Position numbers and translations under genes: made by a program
Origin: Clostridiales bacterium
GTDB lineage: Bacteria; Bacillota; Clostridia; Oscillospirales; Acutalibacteraceae
Assembly (NCBI GenBank): GCA_021199275.1
Contig: JAJQIJ010000013.1
Span: 118,178-182,177 of the forward strand
Length of the DNA stretch: 64,000 nt
Direction of reading: 5' to 3'
The notes under the pieces: model-generated
What the model was told of the DNA's origin: nothing
The model's input: only the letters and a program-made list of their open reading frames with translations
Database searches by the model: none
In this document: positions 55,327 through 63,135 of the stretch, in pieces
How positions within the stretch are numbered: the first letter of the stretch is position 1
How the letters are laid out: each line of letters opens with the position of its first letter

Positions 55327-55506
55327 ATGGCAACAGTTCCTGAAGCACAAGAAGCTCTTAACAGATTTAAGATGGAAGCTGCAAGCGAGGTTGGCGTAAA
55401 CCTTAAACAGGGCTACAATGGCGACCTTACGTCAAAGCAGGCCGGTTCAGTAGGCGGTCAGATGGTTAAAAAGATGATTAAGGCTTATGAAGAATCTATG
55501 AAATAA
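55327..55506 (+). CDS. Alpha/beta-type small acid-soluble spore protein
   Basis: 59 aa starting MATVPEAQEALNRFKMEAAS, behind AAAGAGGTG. The family signature is clear: ALNRFKMEAASEVGVNL, in which the Glu-Val/Phe-Gly site (ASEVGVN) is where germination protease GPR cuts in relatives, and GSVGGQMVKKMIKAYEE at the C-terminus. These proteins coat spore DNA and protect it from UV and heat, and they supply amino acids on germination. The gene is expected to be read by sigma-G in the forespore; I could not assign a convincing sigma-G promoter, although an ACAATATTGT palindrome lies just upstream. Confidence 0.93.
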   Translation: MATVPEAQEALNRFKMEAASEVGVNLKQGYNGDLTSKQAGSVGGQMVKKMIKAYEESMK

Positions 55507-55837
55507 ACCCGGCAGTTAAACAGCCCGGCGAAAGAAACCGCTTTCGCCCAACGGGCAAGCCCTTATTGAAGCCGCAGCCTTGCCGGCAACAAAACAATTG
55601 CCGCCAAGAGCTGCAGACTTTGTTTCAGTGCAAATGTTACTCTGCCCGCCGCCTGTTTCGGGCAGCGGCGCCTCAGAACAATATATTTGCAAAATTCGCG
55701 TAAAATTGTGATTTTACGCATTATGGCAAAGAACGCTTTGCCGAAAGCTTTAGCATTTTGATTTTGCGGCGCTGTGCGCCGGCTGCGCAAAAAGCTAAAA
55801 ATAAAAACGGCGCCGTGCAACAGTACGGCGCTGTAAT
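55507..55837. other. Spacer between the spore-protein gene and tadA
   Basis: No gene is seen. It holds a perfect 8-bp hairpin GGCGAAAG / CTTTCGCC (55527-55548), probably ending the spore-protein message although no T-run follows. Then comes a short plus-orientation remnant of the dispersed repeat (55549-55570, CAACGGGCAAGCCCTTATTG), several short GC-rich inverted repeats, and the tadA terminator. Confidence 0.55.
55800..55834 (-). terminator. Terminator of the galU-CPBP-tadA unit
   Basis: Minus strand: ACAGCGCCGT, 8-nt loop, ACGGCGCCGT, then TTTTATTTTT. Confidence 0.7.
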
Positions 55838-56311
55838 TTAATTTTGCCTGTCTTTTTGCTTTTCAAGGCGCAAGCGTGCAAAAAAGCCTGAAAGCAGCGC
55901 TGCGCATTCGTCTGCACGGACACCGCCTACAAGCTGCACCTTGTGGTTATAGGGCAAATCATTAAAATTTATTACCGAGCCGAAAGAGCCCGCTTTTTTG
56001 TCCCAAGCGCCGAAAAACACGCGCTTTATTCTGGCGTTTATAATGGCGCCCGCGCACATTGGGCAAGGCTCCAGCGTTACATAAATGTCGCATTCGGAAA
56101 GGCGCCATGCGCCCAACTGCCGGCACGCAGAATCTATAGCTTCTATTTCGGCATGGTAAAGGGCGTTTTTGCCAAGCTCGCGCCGGTTTCTGCCCCTGCC
56201 CACCACCTTGCCGTCTTTCACAACAACGGCGCCCACGGGTATTTCCCCCTCTGCGCCGGCGGCGCCGGCAAGGGCAAGCGCCTCATTCATAAAATCATTA
56301 AAGTCACACAT
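55838..56311 (-). CDS. tadA: tRNA-specific adenosine deaminase
   Basis: 157 aa from MCDFNDFMNEALALA; a GTG three codons upstream is an alternative. Zinc and catalytic residues are in YHAEIEAI and EPCPMCAGAI, with the TadA-typical GEIPVGAVVV before them and FGAWDKKAGS after. Converts wobble adenosine-34 of tRNA-Arg(ACG) to inosine. Lies 21 bp after the CPBP protease gene. Confidence 0.94.
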   Translation of the reverse strand: MCDFNDFMNEALALAGAAGAEGEIPVGAVVVKDGKVVGRGRNRRELGKNALYHAEIEAIDSACRQLGAWRLSECDIYVTLEPCPMCAGAIINARIKRVFFGAWDKKAGSFGSVINFNDLPYNHKVQLVGGVRADECAALLSGFFARLRLEKQKDRQN

Positions 56312-56332
56312 GCTTTTCACTTTACAGTTCAG

Positions 56333-57427
56333 TCAGGCAAAAATATTAACCGCGACAATAGCAATTGGAATTAACATGCCGGGTGTAAAAAAGAATGTAA
56401 AAATCTTTTTTGCCAATGAATTTTCAAATGGCTTCGGCATTTCTTTGCGTGCATTTTTAAAGGCGCCTTTAAAGCAAAGTATTGCGCTTGTAACTATACC
56501 GACAACAAGCCAAAATGCATATAATATCAGCACTGAATTGCTGCTGATAACGCCAAGCAAGCCGCCTGAATCACCGGCTATATATGCCAAAATGCTGCTG
56601 AACACGCTCATGCCATTATTGCATGCGTGAATTATAACGGCGGGCACAATGCTGCCTGTCTTAATTGTAATATAGCCCGTTATAAGCCCGACAATAGTTG
56701 CAAAAACGAACTGAACAAAGTTGCCGTGTATAATGCCGAATACAATGGAAACGCTGACAACGGCAAACGCCTTGCCGTATTTTTTTAGCAGCCCCATTGT
56801 GCAGCAGCGCATAGCAAACTCTTCGCATATTGCGGGCATAAGCGAAGTGCCTATAACGCACATCAAACAGGCAAACACAGAATCTATTTCCGGCGAAGAC
56901 GATGAAGTTGTAAGTTCAACGCCGAACATTGATGCAATATAAGATAATATACCCACCACATAGTCTGCGCCGACGCAGCACATCATGCCAAACCCGGTCC
57001 ACAAACAAAGCATTTTGGCGCTTATTTTTTTTGCCGGCACAATGCTGCCCTGATATTTGTCTTTGTTTATAAACGCCATTAATCCAAAAGGCACCACCAC
57101 GCAAAAAAGAGAAACGCCTATGGCTGTGAAAGCTTCATTAAAAACCGCAGAAGAAATGTAAAGGCTGTATATTTTGCTGCTTGAAAGCAACATTGAAATC
57201 AACGTCTGGCAAAACAGATAAAGGCACAATGTCAGCCCGACTATATTGCCAAGAGTTCTTATCTGCTTTCTTTCAGCCTTTGCTTCGGCAATATATTGGT
57301 TTTTGAGCCGGTCAGCTTCCGACTGATAATTATATTGCCAGCCATTTGGGTTGTATGGGTTATATGGGTTATAATTTGAATAATTATTTTGCCCGTTTGT
57401 GTAATTGCCGTTGTTATATTGGTCCAC
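56333..57427 (-). CDS. CPBP (CAAX/Abi) intramembrane glutamic protease with Asn/Tyr-rich N-terminus
   Basis: 364 aa with about eight to ten membrane segments. Catalytic motifs are intact: EEFAMR (Glu202-Glu203, Arg207), FGIIHGN (His234) and HACNN (His267, Asn270/271). The first 35 residues are low-complexity, with the repeated unit YNP encoded by a short tandem DNA repeat. Bacterial CPBP proteins are linked to peptide maturation, self-immunity to bacteriocins and membrane-protein turnover; the substrate here is unknown. Sits between galU (16 bp) and tadA (21 bp), with no bacteriocin gene close by. Confidence 0.88.
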   Translation of the reverse strand: MDQYNNGNYTNGQNNYSNYNPYNPYNPNGWQYNYQSEADRLKNQYIAEAKAERKQIRTLGNIVGLTLCLYLFCQTLISMLLSSSKIYSLYISSAVFNEAFTAIGVSLFCVVVPFGLMAFINKDKYQGSIVPAKKISAKMLCLWTGFGMMCCVGADYVVGILSYIASMFGVELTTSSSSPEIDSVFACLMCVIGTSLMPAICEEFAMRCCTMGLLKKYGKAFAVVSVSIVFGIIHGNFVQFVFATIVGLITGYITIKTGSIVPAVIIHACNNGMSVFSSILAYIAGDSGGLLGVISSNSVLILYAFWLVVGIVTSAILCFKGAFKNARKEMPKPFENSLAKKIFTFFFTPGMLIPIAIVAVNIFA

Positions 57428-57443
57428 TGCTTTACCTCTTTAA

Positions 57444-58319
57444 TCAGTCTAATTTTTCAGCAAGCTCCTTAATAAGCTCTTTTAAGCTGTCTTTTGTTTC
57501 GGGGTGTGTAAGTCCGACTTCAATATTCGCCTGTAAAATGCCGAATTTATTACCCATATCATAGCGCGTGCCTTCATAGTCAACCGCTATAACCCCGTCG
57601 CGGCGGGCAAGAGTCTTCATAGCGTCTGTCAGCTGAAGCTCACCGCCTGCACCGAGCGGAGTTTCTTCCAAAATGTCAAAAATTTCCGGCGGCATTACAA
57701 CCCTGCCCAATATTGAAAAATTGCCCATGATTTCGTCAGGCGCGGGCTTTTCAATCATGTCTGTGCAAAGGTGGCAGCGCCCTTCAAGCGGCTGTGTTTT
57801 GAGCGAACAATATTTTGTAATTGCAAGGCCAGGAACTTCCTTAACGCCCACCGCGCCTTTGCCGTATTTTTCATAAGCGTCGCACAGCTGTTTTGTGGCC
57901 GGGTTTTCAGATATGATTACATCATCGCCGTAAAGCACCGCAAAGGGTTCATTGCCTATGAAATTTTTAGCGCAAAGCACGGCGTGGCCCAACCCGCCCG
58001 TGGTTTTCTGCCTTAAAAAATATATATTGCCGAAGTTTGAACATTCAAGCACATCTTCATAAATCTTTTTCTTGCTTTCATTGCCAGCAAGCTTTGTTTC
58101 AAGTTCAAACGCATGGTCAAAATGGTCTTCAATAGCGCCCTTGTTTCTGTTGGTTATTATGAGCACCTCTTCAATGCCCGAAAGGAAAGCTTCCTCAACA
58201 ATATATTGAATGGCCGGCTTGTCAACAATATTAAGCATTTCTTTCGGCACTGCCTTTGACGCCGGCAGCACCCTTGTGCCCATGCCCGCAGCCGGAATTA
58301 TTGCCTTTCTTATTTTCAT
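57444..58319 (-). CDS. galU: UTP--glucose-1-phosphate uridylyltransferase
   Basis: 291 aa. Makes UDP-glucose for glycolipids, teichoic acid or capsule. The nucleotide-binding start is AIIPAAGMGTRVLPASKAVPKEML, and VDKPAIQYIVEEA, TTGGLGHAV, LYGDDVI and the C-terminal YEGTRYDMGNK are all typical of bacterial GalU. The ATG is preceded by AAGGAGGA. First gene of a likely galU-CPBP-tadA unit. Confidence 0.95.
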   Translation of the reverse strand: MKIRKAIIPAAGMGTRVLPASKAVPKEMLNIVDKPAIQYIVEEAFLSGIEEVLIITNRNKGAIEDHFDHAFELETKLAGNESKKKIYEDVLECSNFGNIYFLRQKTTGGLGHAVLCAKNFIGNEPFAVLYGDDVIISENPATKQLCDAYEKYGKGAVGVKEVPGLAITKYCSLKTQPLEGRCHLCTDMIEKPAPDEIMGNFSILGRVVMPPEIFDILEETPLGAGGELQLTDAMKTLARRDGVIAVDYEGTRYDMGNKFGILQANIEVGLTHPETKDSLKELIKELAEKLD

Positions 58320-58344
58320 TTTACAAAATCCTCCTTAACCCAAG

Positions 58345-58382
58345 TTTAAAAATATAATAAAATTTGCCTTTCGGCAAAATTT
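58345..58382 (-). terminator. Terminator of the zinc-ribbon membrane protein gene
   Basis: Minus strand: AAATTTTGCC-GAAA-GGCAAATTTT with a GNRA loop, followed by ATTATATTTTT. Confidence 0.8.
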
Positions 58383-58437
58383 ACCGCAAAACACAAAAGC
58401 TTCAGGCTGCCCGGCTGTTTTGGCGCCTGATTTTTTG

Positions 58438-59466
58438 TCAAAGCCCCAGCAGCGACGCCAAAAATTGAAAAATAAAATATGCAAGTATGGGCGCCAATAT
58501 GCTTACCCCGCCCTTTCTTGCCAGCATCATGCGCCTTAAGTCGCGGCTGTTTATTTGCTCTTTCGGCAGCTGCATTGAGCCAAGCGAAAACATGCCGCCG
58601 CTGTCAATCTGTTCGTCTGCTTTTTTTACAATTTTTACCACCCTGCGGCGGTATATAGAGTCAGCAAACAGCGCGCATAAAATGTTTATTACAACCCAGC
58701 AGCACAAAATCACAATATATGCCGGCGCCGCGCCCTGCATGGCTGCAATATATTCGCTGCTTTGAGAAAGCGCCATGGCTTCCTGCGCGGTGCTGGCTTC
58801 ACTTAAAAGTTCATTTATTACGGCGATTTTGTCTGAAAAAACAGTAAATGTTACAAGAGACGCTATTACATTCAAAAGCATTACCAAAATGCCCTGCGCC
58901 ACCATTTTTCTGTAAAAGAAATAATATGCGCCGAAAAAGAACGCGCTCCAGTTCCAGTTTATTTTTTTATGTTTTATGAATTTTGGCATAAATTTGTCGC
59001 AATTGCTGCCGACAACCGTGGCCGCGTCAGCCAGCGGAACGCCGTCTATTTTTTCACTGCTTCTTTCATATTTAATGTCAGGAGAGGGCACAATAAGTCT
59101 GGGGTCAGGCGAATATTGCCCTGAAAAATTGCGGCTTTGACGCGCCGAGCATTTGGTGCAAAACATTGCCCCGCGCCTGATTTGGGCGCCGCAGTGTTCG
59201 CATGTAACATATTCGCCTTGTTCGGCATTGTCTTTTTTTGGCTGTTCGGCGGCTTTTTCCTGCCCTGTGCCGCCGTCGGCAGCGCTTTCAATGCTTTTTG
59301 CATATGAAAAGCCTGCTGCATGCAGCGCTTTGTTCGGGCATTCGCCTGCTTTTTTATAACAGCCCCTGTGGCATGGCGTGCCGCAAACAGGGCAAACCAC
59401 TATATCATCGCCATCTTTAAACGGCTTGGAACAGACGGGGCAATTTTGATTTTCAAAAACTGACAT
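58438..59466 (-). CDS. RING-like/zinc-ribbon membrane protein with DUF2628 region
   Basis: 342 aa from MSVFENQNCPVCSKPF, start set by CAGGTGAT. The N-terminus holds a prokaryotic RING-like zinc finger (CPVC...CPVCGTPCHRGCY...CP, residues 9-43). A disordered Ala/Glu/Lys linker and a second zinc ribbon (CEHCGAQIRRGAMFCTKC) follow. The C-terminal half has the DUF2628 hallmark INWNWSAFFFGAYYFFYRKM and three or four membrane segments. Function unknown; the combination suggests a membrane-bound adaptor or sensor. The promoter lies upstream of repeat copy D, so its leader carries the repeat. Confidence 0.82.
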   Translation of the reverse strand: MSVFENQNCPVCSKPFKDGDDIVVCPVCGTPCHRGCYKKAGECPNKALHAAGFSYAKSIESAADGGTGQEKAAEQPKKDNAEQGEYVTCEHCGAQIRRGAMFCTKCSARQSRNFSGQYSPDPRLIVPSPDIKYERSSEKIDGVPLADAATVVGSNCDKFMPKFIKHKKINWNWSAFFFGAYYFFYRKMVAQGILVMLLNVIASLVTFTVFSDKIAVINELLSEASTAQEAMALSQSSEYIAAMQGAAPAYIVILCCWVVINILCALFADSIYRRRVVKIVKKADEQIDSGGMFSLGSMQLPKEQINSRDLRRMMLARKGGVSILAPILAYFIFQFLASLLGL

Positions 59467-59526
59467 TTTATCACCTGAACAAAATAAAATTTGCAACTCA
59501 ATTGAATTAGCGCTGCCCCATGGGCG

Positions 59527-59671
59527 TTCAATAAGGGCTTGCCCGTTATTCAACGTGGCAAGCGACAGCGGCGCTGCCGCCCCCCCCGGCGGGAGATTGT
59601 ACTCACCGCTCCTTCAAAATCGGACCCACCCCGCCGCCTGTAGAGGCGGGGACATTTCTTGCCTAAGTTAC
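59527..59671 (-). repeat. Dispersed structured intergenic repeat, copy D, within a 5' leader
   Basis: Contains TTCAATAAGGGCTTGCCCGT, TATTCAACGTGG, CGGCGCTGCCGCC, GGCGGGAGATTGTACTCACC and the hairpin CCGCCTGTAGAGGCGG, ending TTGCCTAAGTTACAA. It lies between the promoter at 59753-59725 and the start codon at 59466, so it should be transcribed in the zinc-ribbon gene leader. Confidence 0.7.
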
Positions 59672-59724
59672 AATTACGGCAAATATGCAACGAAGCGTGG
59701 CAATATGTTTTTTCTTTAAAAAAT

Positions 59725-59753
59725 ATTATACGTTTTGTAATTAAAAAAATCAA
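59725..59753 (-). promoter_or_regulatory. Promoter of the zinc-ribbon membrane protein gene
   Basis: Minus strand: TTGATT (59753-59748), 17-bp spacer, TATAAT (59730-59725). The leader is about 250 nt. Confidence 0.6.
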
Positions 59754-59771
59754 CAGTTATAAAAAAATTTA

Positions 59772-59800
59772 TTGCAGTAAAGGTAAATATTGTATATAAT
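59772..59800 (+). promoter_or_regulatory. prfB promoter
   Basis: TTGCAG, 17-bp spacer, TATAAT; about 30 bp to the ATG, with AAAAAGG as ribosome site. Confidence 0.65.
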
Positions 59801-59830
59801 ATATCAAAATCGCAAAAAGGTTTTGATTAA

Positions 59831-60958
59831 ATGATTGAATTTGAAGATTTAAAGCTCAGCCTTGCGGGTTGTGAAAAGCAGATTGATAATTTAAAGGAAG
59901 CGCTTGCAATAGACCTGGTAAAAAAGGAAATTGAAGAGCTTGACGAAAAAGCCGCCATGCCCGACTTTTGGGACGACGCCGAAAACAGCCGCCGGGTGCT
60001 TAAAAAAGCGGGGTCGCTGAAAGCAAAGGCCCAGGCCTTTGACGCTCTGCGCCGTGATTTTGACGACGCCATGGTTATGATTGACCTTGCCAATGAAGAG
60101 GAAGACGCAAGCCTGCTGGGCGAAATAACACAAACTGTAAATGAAATAAAAAAAAGAATTGACGACATGACTCTGTCAACCCTGCTTGTAGGCGAATATG
60201 ACAGCAAAAATGCGCTGCTCACCTTTCATGCGGGCGCCGGCGGCACAGAAGCCATGGACTGGGCTGAAATGCTTTTCAGAATGTATAACCGCTGGGGCGA
60301 ACGCCACGGCTATAAGGTTTCAACTCTTGACTATCTTGACGGCGATGTGGCTGGGCTGAAAAGCGCCACCATTTTGATTGAGGGTGAAAATGCCTATGGC
60401 TATTTAAAGGGTGAAATGGGCATTCACCGTCTTGTGCGCATATCACCGTTTGATTCCAGCGGCAGGAGGCACACATCTTTCGCGTCTCTTGAAGTTATGC
60501 CGGAAATTGACGACGATGTGCAAATTGACATTCGCGAAGAGGACATTGAAACAGACTTTTTCCGCGCTTCCGGCGCAGGCGGGCAAAAGGTAAACAAAAC
60601 ATCGTCTGCAGTCAGGCTGACTCATATTCCCACCGGCATTGTGGTGTCCTGCCAAATAGAGCGTTCACAGCACCAAAACAGAGAGGTTGCAATGAAAATG
60701 CTAAAGTCAAAGCTCGTTGAAATAAAGGAACGCGAAAATCTTGAAAAGATTGAAGATATTAAAGGAGACCAAAAGGAAATTGCCTGGGGCAGCCAAATTC
60801 GTTCATATGTGTTCATGCCATATACCATGGCAAAGGACCACAGAACAGGCTTTGAAATGGGCAACATAGCCGCCGTGATGGACGGCGACATAGACGGTTT
60901 CATAAACGCATATTTAAAACAAAAAAGCATTGAAAACGCCGAAATGAACAAAATCTGA
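59831..60958 (+). CDS. prfB: Peptide chain release factor 2
   Basis: 375 aa in one continuous frame. Recognises UGA/UAA through the SPF-type motif SPFDSSGRR and triggers peptide release with GAGGQKVNK. The N-terminus MIEFEDLKLSLAGCEKQI runs uninterrupted into LDEKAAMPDFWDDAE. The CUUUGA programmed frameshift seen near codon 25 in many bacteria is absent, so the usual autoregulation is lost here. The start follows AAAAAGG. Confidence 0.95.
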   Translation: MIEFEDLKLSLAGCEKQIDNLKEALAIDLVKKEIEELDEKAAMPDFWDDAENSRRVLKKAGSLKAKAQAFDALRRDFDDAMVMIDLANEEEDASLLGEITQTVNEIKKRIDDMTLSTLLVGEYDSKNALLTFHAGAGGTEAMDWAEMLFRMYNRWGERHGYKVSTLDYLDGDVAGLKSATILIEGENAYGYLKGEMGIHRLVRISPFDSSGRRHTSFASLEVMPEIDDDVQIDIREEDIETDFFRASGAGGQKVNKTSSAVRLTHIPTGIVVSCQIERSQHQNREVAMKMLKSKLVEIKERENLEKIEDIKGDQKEIAWGSQIRSYVFMPYTMAKDHRTGFEMGNIAAVMDGDIDGFINAYLKQKSIENAEMNKI

Positions 60959-61009
60959 TTTGGGCAAAGCGCGCTTTCTTTCAGCTAAAAATCTACCACT
61001 TATATTATT

Positions 61010-61042
61010 CCTCCTTTCGTAAAACATAATTATGAAAGGAGG
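61010..61042 (+). promoter_or_regulatory. Hairpin sequestering the Shine-Dalgarno site of the PdaA-like gene
   Basis: CCTCCTTTCGTAA (61010-61022) and TTATGAAAGGAGG (61030-61042) form a 13-bp stem with one G-U pair and a 7-nt loop. The right arm contains the complete AAAGGAGG ribosome site for the TTG at 61050, so folding would block initiation. Confidence 0.65.
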
Positions 61043-61049
61043 TTTTAAT

Positions 61050-61910
61050 TTGAAAAAAATAATTGCTTTGGCGCTTTTTTTGTCTGTGCTGCTGTGTTCC
61101 TGCACGGCAAACACAGGCACAAGCGACGCCGAAAGCAGCTCAACTGGCGCTGACGCTACCGACGGCAGTTCCACAACCAATGTTGCCGAAACAACTCTTA
61201 CGGCGTCTGAAATGCTGCTGAGCTTTTCGCAATACAGCACAGAATCTGTAACCTGGGGCAGCGGAAATATTACAGACCATGAACGCCCCGCGGAACCGAC
61301 TGCGCTGCAAAACAAATACAGCGAGCTCGGCGGGCAGTGGCTGCTGGAAGATGAAAAGGTTGTCTGCCTTACCTTTGATGAGGGCTATGAAAACGGCTAC
61401 ACCGCAGATATATTGGACACGCTGAAAGAAAAGGGTGTTTGCGCTATTTTCTTTTGCACATATGATTATGTGAAAGACAACCCCGAGCTTGTAAACAGAA
61501 TGATTAACGAGGGCCACATATTGGGCAACCACAGCTACAGCCATTATAATATGACTGAAACGGACGTTGACACGACGTCTGACGAAATCACTATTTTGCA
61601 CGATTATGTGGCTGAATATTTTTCTTATGAAATGACTTATTTTCGTTTCCCCGAAGGCGCGTTCAGCGAACAGAGCCTTGCCGTGGCGTCAAGCCTGGGT
61701 TACAAAAGCGTGTTCTGGAGCTTTGCATATGCAGACTGGGACACGTCTGCCCCGCCGAGCGAAGAAGAGGCGTTTGAAAAAATCACGTCTTCAACACACA
61801 ACGGCGCCATTATTTTGCTGCATGCCGTGTGTGAAGCCAACGCTGCTGTACTGGGCGATGTGATTGACGAAATTGAAAGCCAGGGCTACACCTTCACAAC
61901 AGAGCTTTAA
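61050..61910 (+). CDS. PdaA-like polysaccharide deacetylase lipoprotein
   Basis: 286 aa. The TTG at 61050 is preferred: AAAGGAGG lies 7 bp before it, whereas the upstream ATG (61032) overlaps that site. The signal peptide ends LLCSC with Cys18 a likely lipidation site. After a Thr/Ser-rich linker comes the NodB/polysaccharide-deacetylase domain: LTFDEGYENGY (metal-binding Asp, characteristic of PdaA, the spore-cortex muramic-delta-lactam enzyme), HSYSH (metal histidines) and FRFPEGAF. Family knowledge suggests de-N-acetylation of peptidoglycan during sporulation; the lipoprotein form is a variation. Confidence 0.87.
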   Translation: MKKIIALALFLSVLLCSCTANTGTSDAESSSTGADATDGSSTTNVAETTLTASEMLLSFSQYSTESVTWGSGNITDHERPAEPTALQNKYSELGGQWLLEDEKVVCLTFDEGYENGYTADILDTLKEKGVCAIFFCTYDYVKDNPELVNRMINEGHILGNHSYSHYNMTETDVDTTSDEITILHDYVAEYFSYEMTYFRFPEGAFSEQSLAVASSLGYKSVFWSFAYADWDTSAPPSEEEAFEKITSSTHNGAIILLHAVCEANAAVLGDVIDEIESQGYTFTTEL

Positions 61911-61919
61911 CAAAAAATA

Positions 61920-61953
61920 CAGGCGGCCATGCCGGCGCGGCCGCCTGCCTTTT
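61920..61953 (+). terminator. Terminator of the PdaA-like gene
   Basis: CAGGCGGCC / GGCCGCCTG, perfect 9-bp stem, then CCTTTTT. Confidence 0.8.
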
Positions 61954-62071
61954 TCAGCTGCATAAACCAAAAAAAATCTTTTTTTACCCGCTGCGACACA
62001 AGCTGCTTTGTGCGGCGCGTTTTACATATTTTAAGGCATTAAAAATTATTTATTAATTTTAACTTTAAGTA

Positions 62072-62100
62072 TTGTTATAAAGCAAAAATTAATATATAAT
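62072..62100 (+). promoter_or_regulatory. mreBCD promoter
   Basis: TTGTTA, 17-bp spacer, TATAAT, about 50 bp before the mreB start. Confidence 0.55.
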
Positions 62101-62153
62101 CTATATTATATTACCGAATGGCATGGTTGTTTAAAAGCGCGGAAGGTGAAAAA

Positions 62154-63134
62154 ATGATTTTAACAAGGGATATCGGCATTGATTTAGGAACTGAAAATAC
62201 GCTTATATGCGACAAAAAAGGGCGCATTACCGTAAACGAGCCGTCTGTTGTGGCGGTTGACGTAAAGTCGCGCAGGGTGCTGGCCACCGGCAACGAAGCG
62301 CGGGCCATGATTGGCAGAACGCCCGGCTCTATTATTTCTGTAAAGCCGCTTAAAGACGGGGTTATTGCAGATTTTGACATGACTGCCGATATGCTGCACG
62401 ACTTTATGTCACGTTCGTCAAAGCACTCTGTTTTCACCAAAACACGGGTTGTAATTTCAGTGCCAAGCGGCGTTACGGAAGTTGAAAGGCGCGCTGTTGA
62501 AGACGCTGTGCGCGCAGCAGGCGCGCAGGACGTTGAACTTATAGAGGAATCAATGGCGGCGGCTTTAGGCGCCGGGCTGCCTGTTTTTGAAGCAACAGGT
62601 TCCATGATAGTTGACATAGGCGGCGGAACAACAGACATTGCTGTTTTATCGCTGGGCGGCATTGCCGCCAGCAAAAGCATAAAGGTTGCCGGCGGCGAAT
62701 TCAACGAAGCCATAATCAATTATATAAAAAAGCAGCACAATTTACTTATAGGCGCCATTTCGGCAGAAGACATAAAGCTTAAAATCGGCTCTGTTGCGGC
62801 ATATGACGGCGAGGGGGCAATTGAAGTCAAGGGCAGAAGCCTTGAAACCGGGCTGCCGGGGAGCGTTGAAATAACGTCTGAAGAAATAAGGCAGGTGCTG
62901 CTGGAAACCGCGGGCATAATAATAAACGCCATTCACGAAACGCTTGAAGTCACTTTGCCGGAACTTTCCGCAGACATAATTGACAGGGGCATATATCTTA
63001 CCGGCGGCTCTTCGCTTTTAAGGGGAATGCCGGAACTTATAATGCAGGAAACAGGCATTGAAGTACACACCCCCGAAAACCCGCTTGACTGCGTTGCGAA
63101 AGGCGCGGCAATAAAACTCAGAAGGGCAAGATAA
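62154..63134 (+). CDS. mreB: Rod-shape-determining actin homologue MreB
   Basis: 326 aa from MILTRDIGIDLGTENTLI, behind GGAAGGTG. Actin-fold nucleotide motifs: phosphate-1 GIDLGTENT, phosphate-2 VDIGGGTTDIAV, and adenosine site LTGGSSLLRG. Conserved VISVPSGVTEVERRAV and EESMAAALGAGLPV are typical. Polymerises under the membrane and guides lateral wall synthesis. mreC follows after one base and mreD begins at the window end. It is slightly shorter at the N-terminus than many MreB proteins, lacking the usual amphipathic extension. Confidence 0.94.
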   Translation: MILTRDIGIDLGTENTLICDKKGRITVNEPSVVAVDVKSRRVLATGNEARAMIGRTPGSIISVKPLKDGVIADFDMTADMLHDFMSRSSKHSVFTKTRVVISVPSGVTEVERRAVEDAVRAAGAQDVELIEESMAAALGAGLPVFEATGSMIVDIGGGTTDIAVLSLGGIAASKSIKVAGGEFNEAIINYIKKQHNLLIGAISAEDIKLKIGSVAAYDGEGAIEVKGRSLETGLPGSVEITSEEIRQVLLETAGIIINAIHETLEVTLPELSADIIDRGIYLTGGSSLLRGMPELIMQETGIEVHTPENPLDCVAKGAAIKLRRAR

Positions 63135-63135
63135 A

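Noticed and set aside
57330..57420. Short tandem repeats considered as part of a CRISPR or repeat array
   Set aside because: They are in-frame codons for the YNP-rich start of the CPBP protease.
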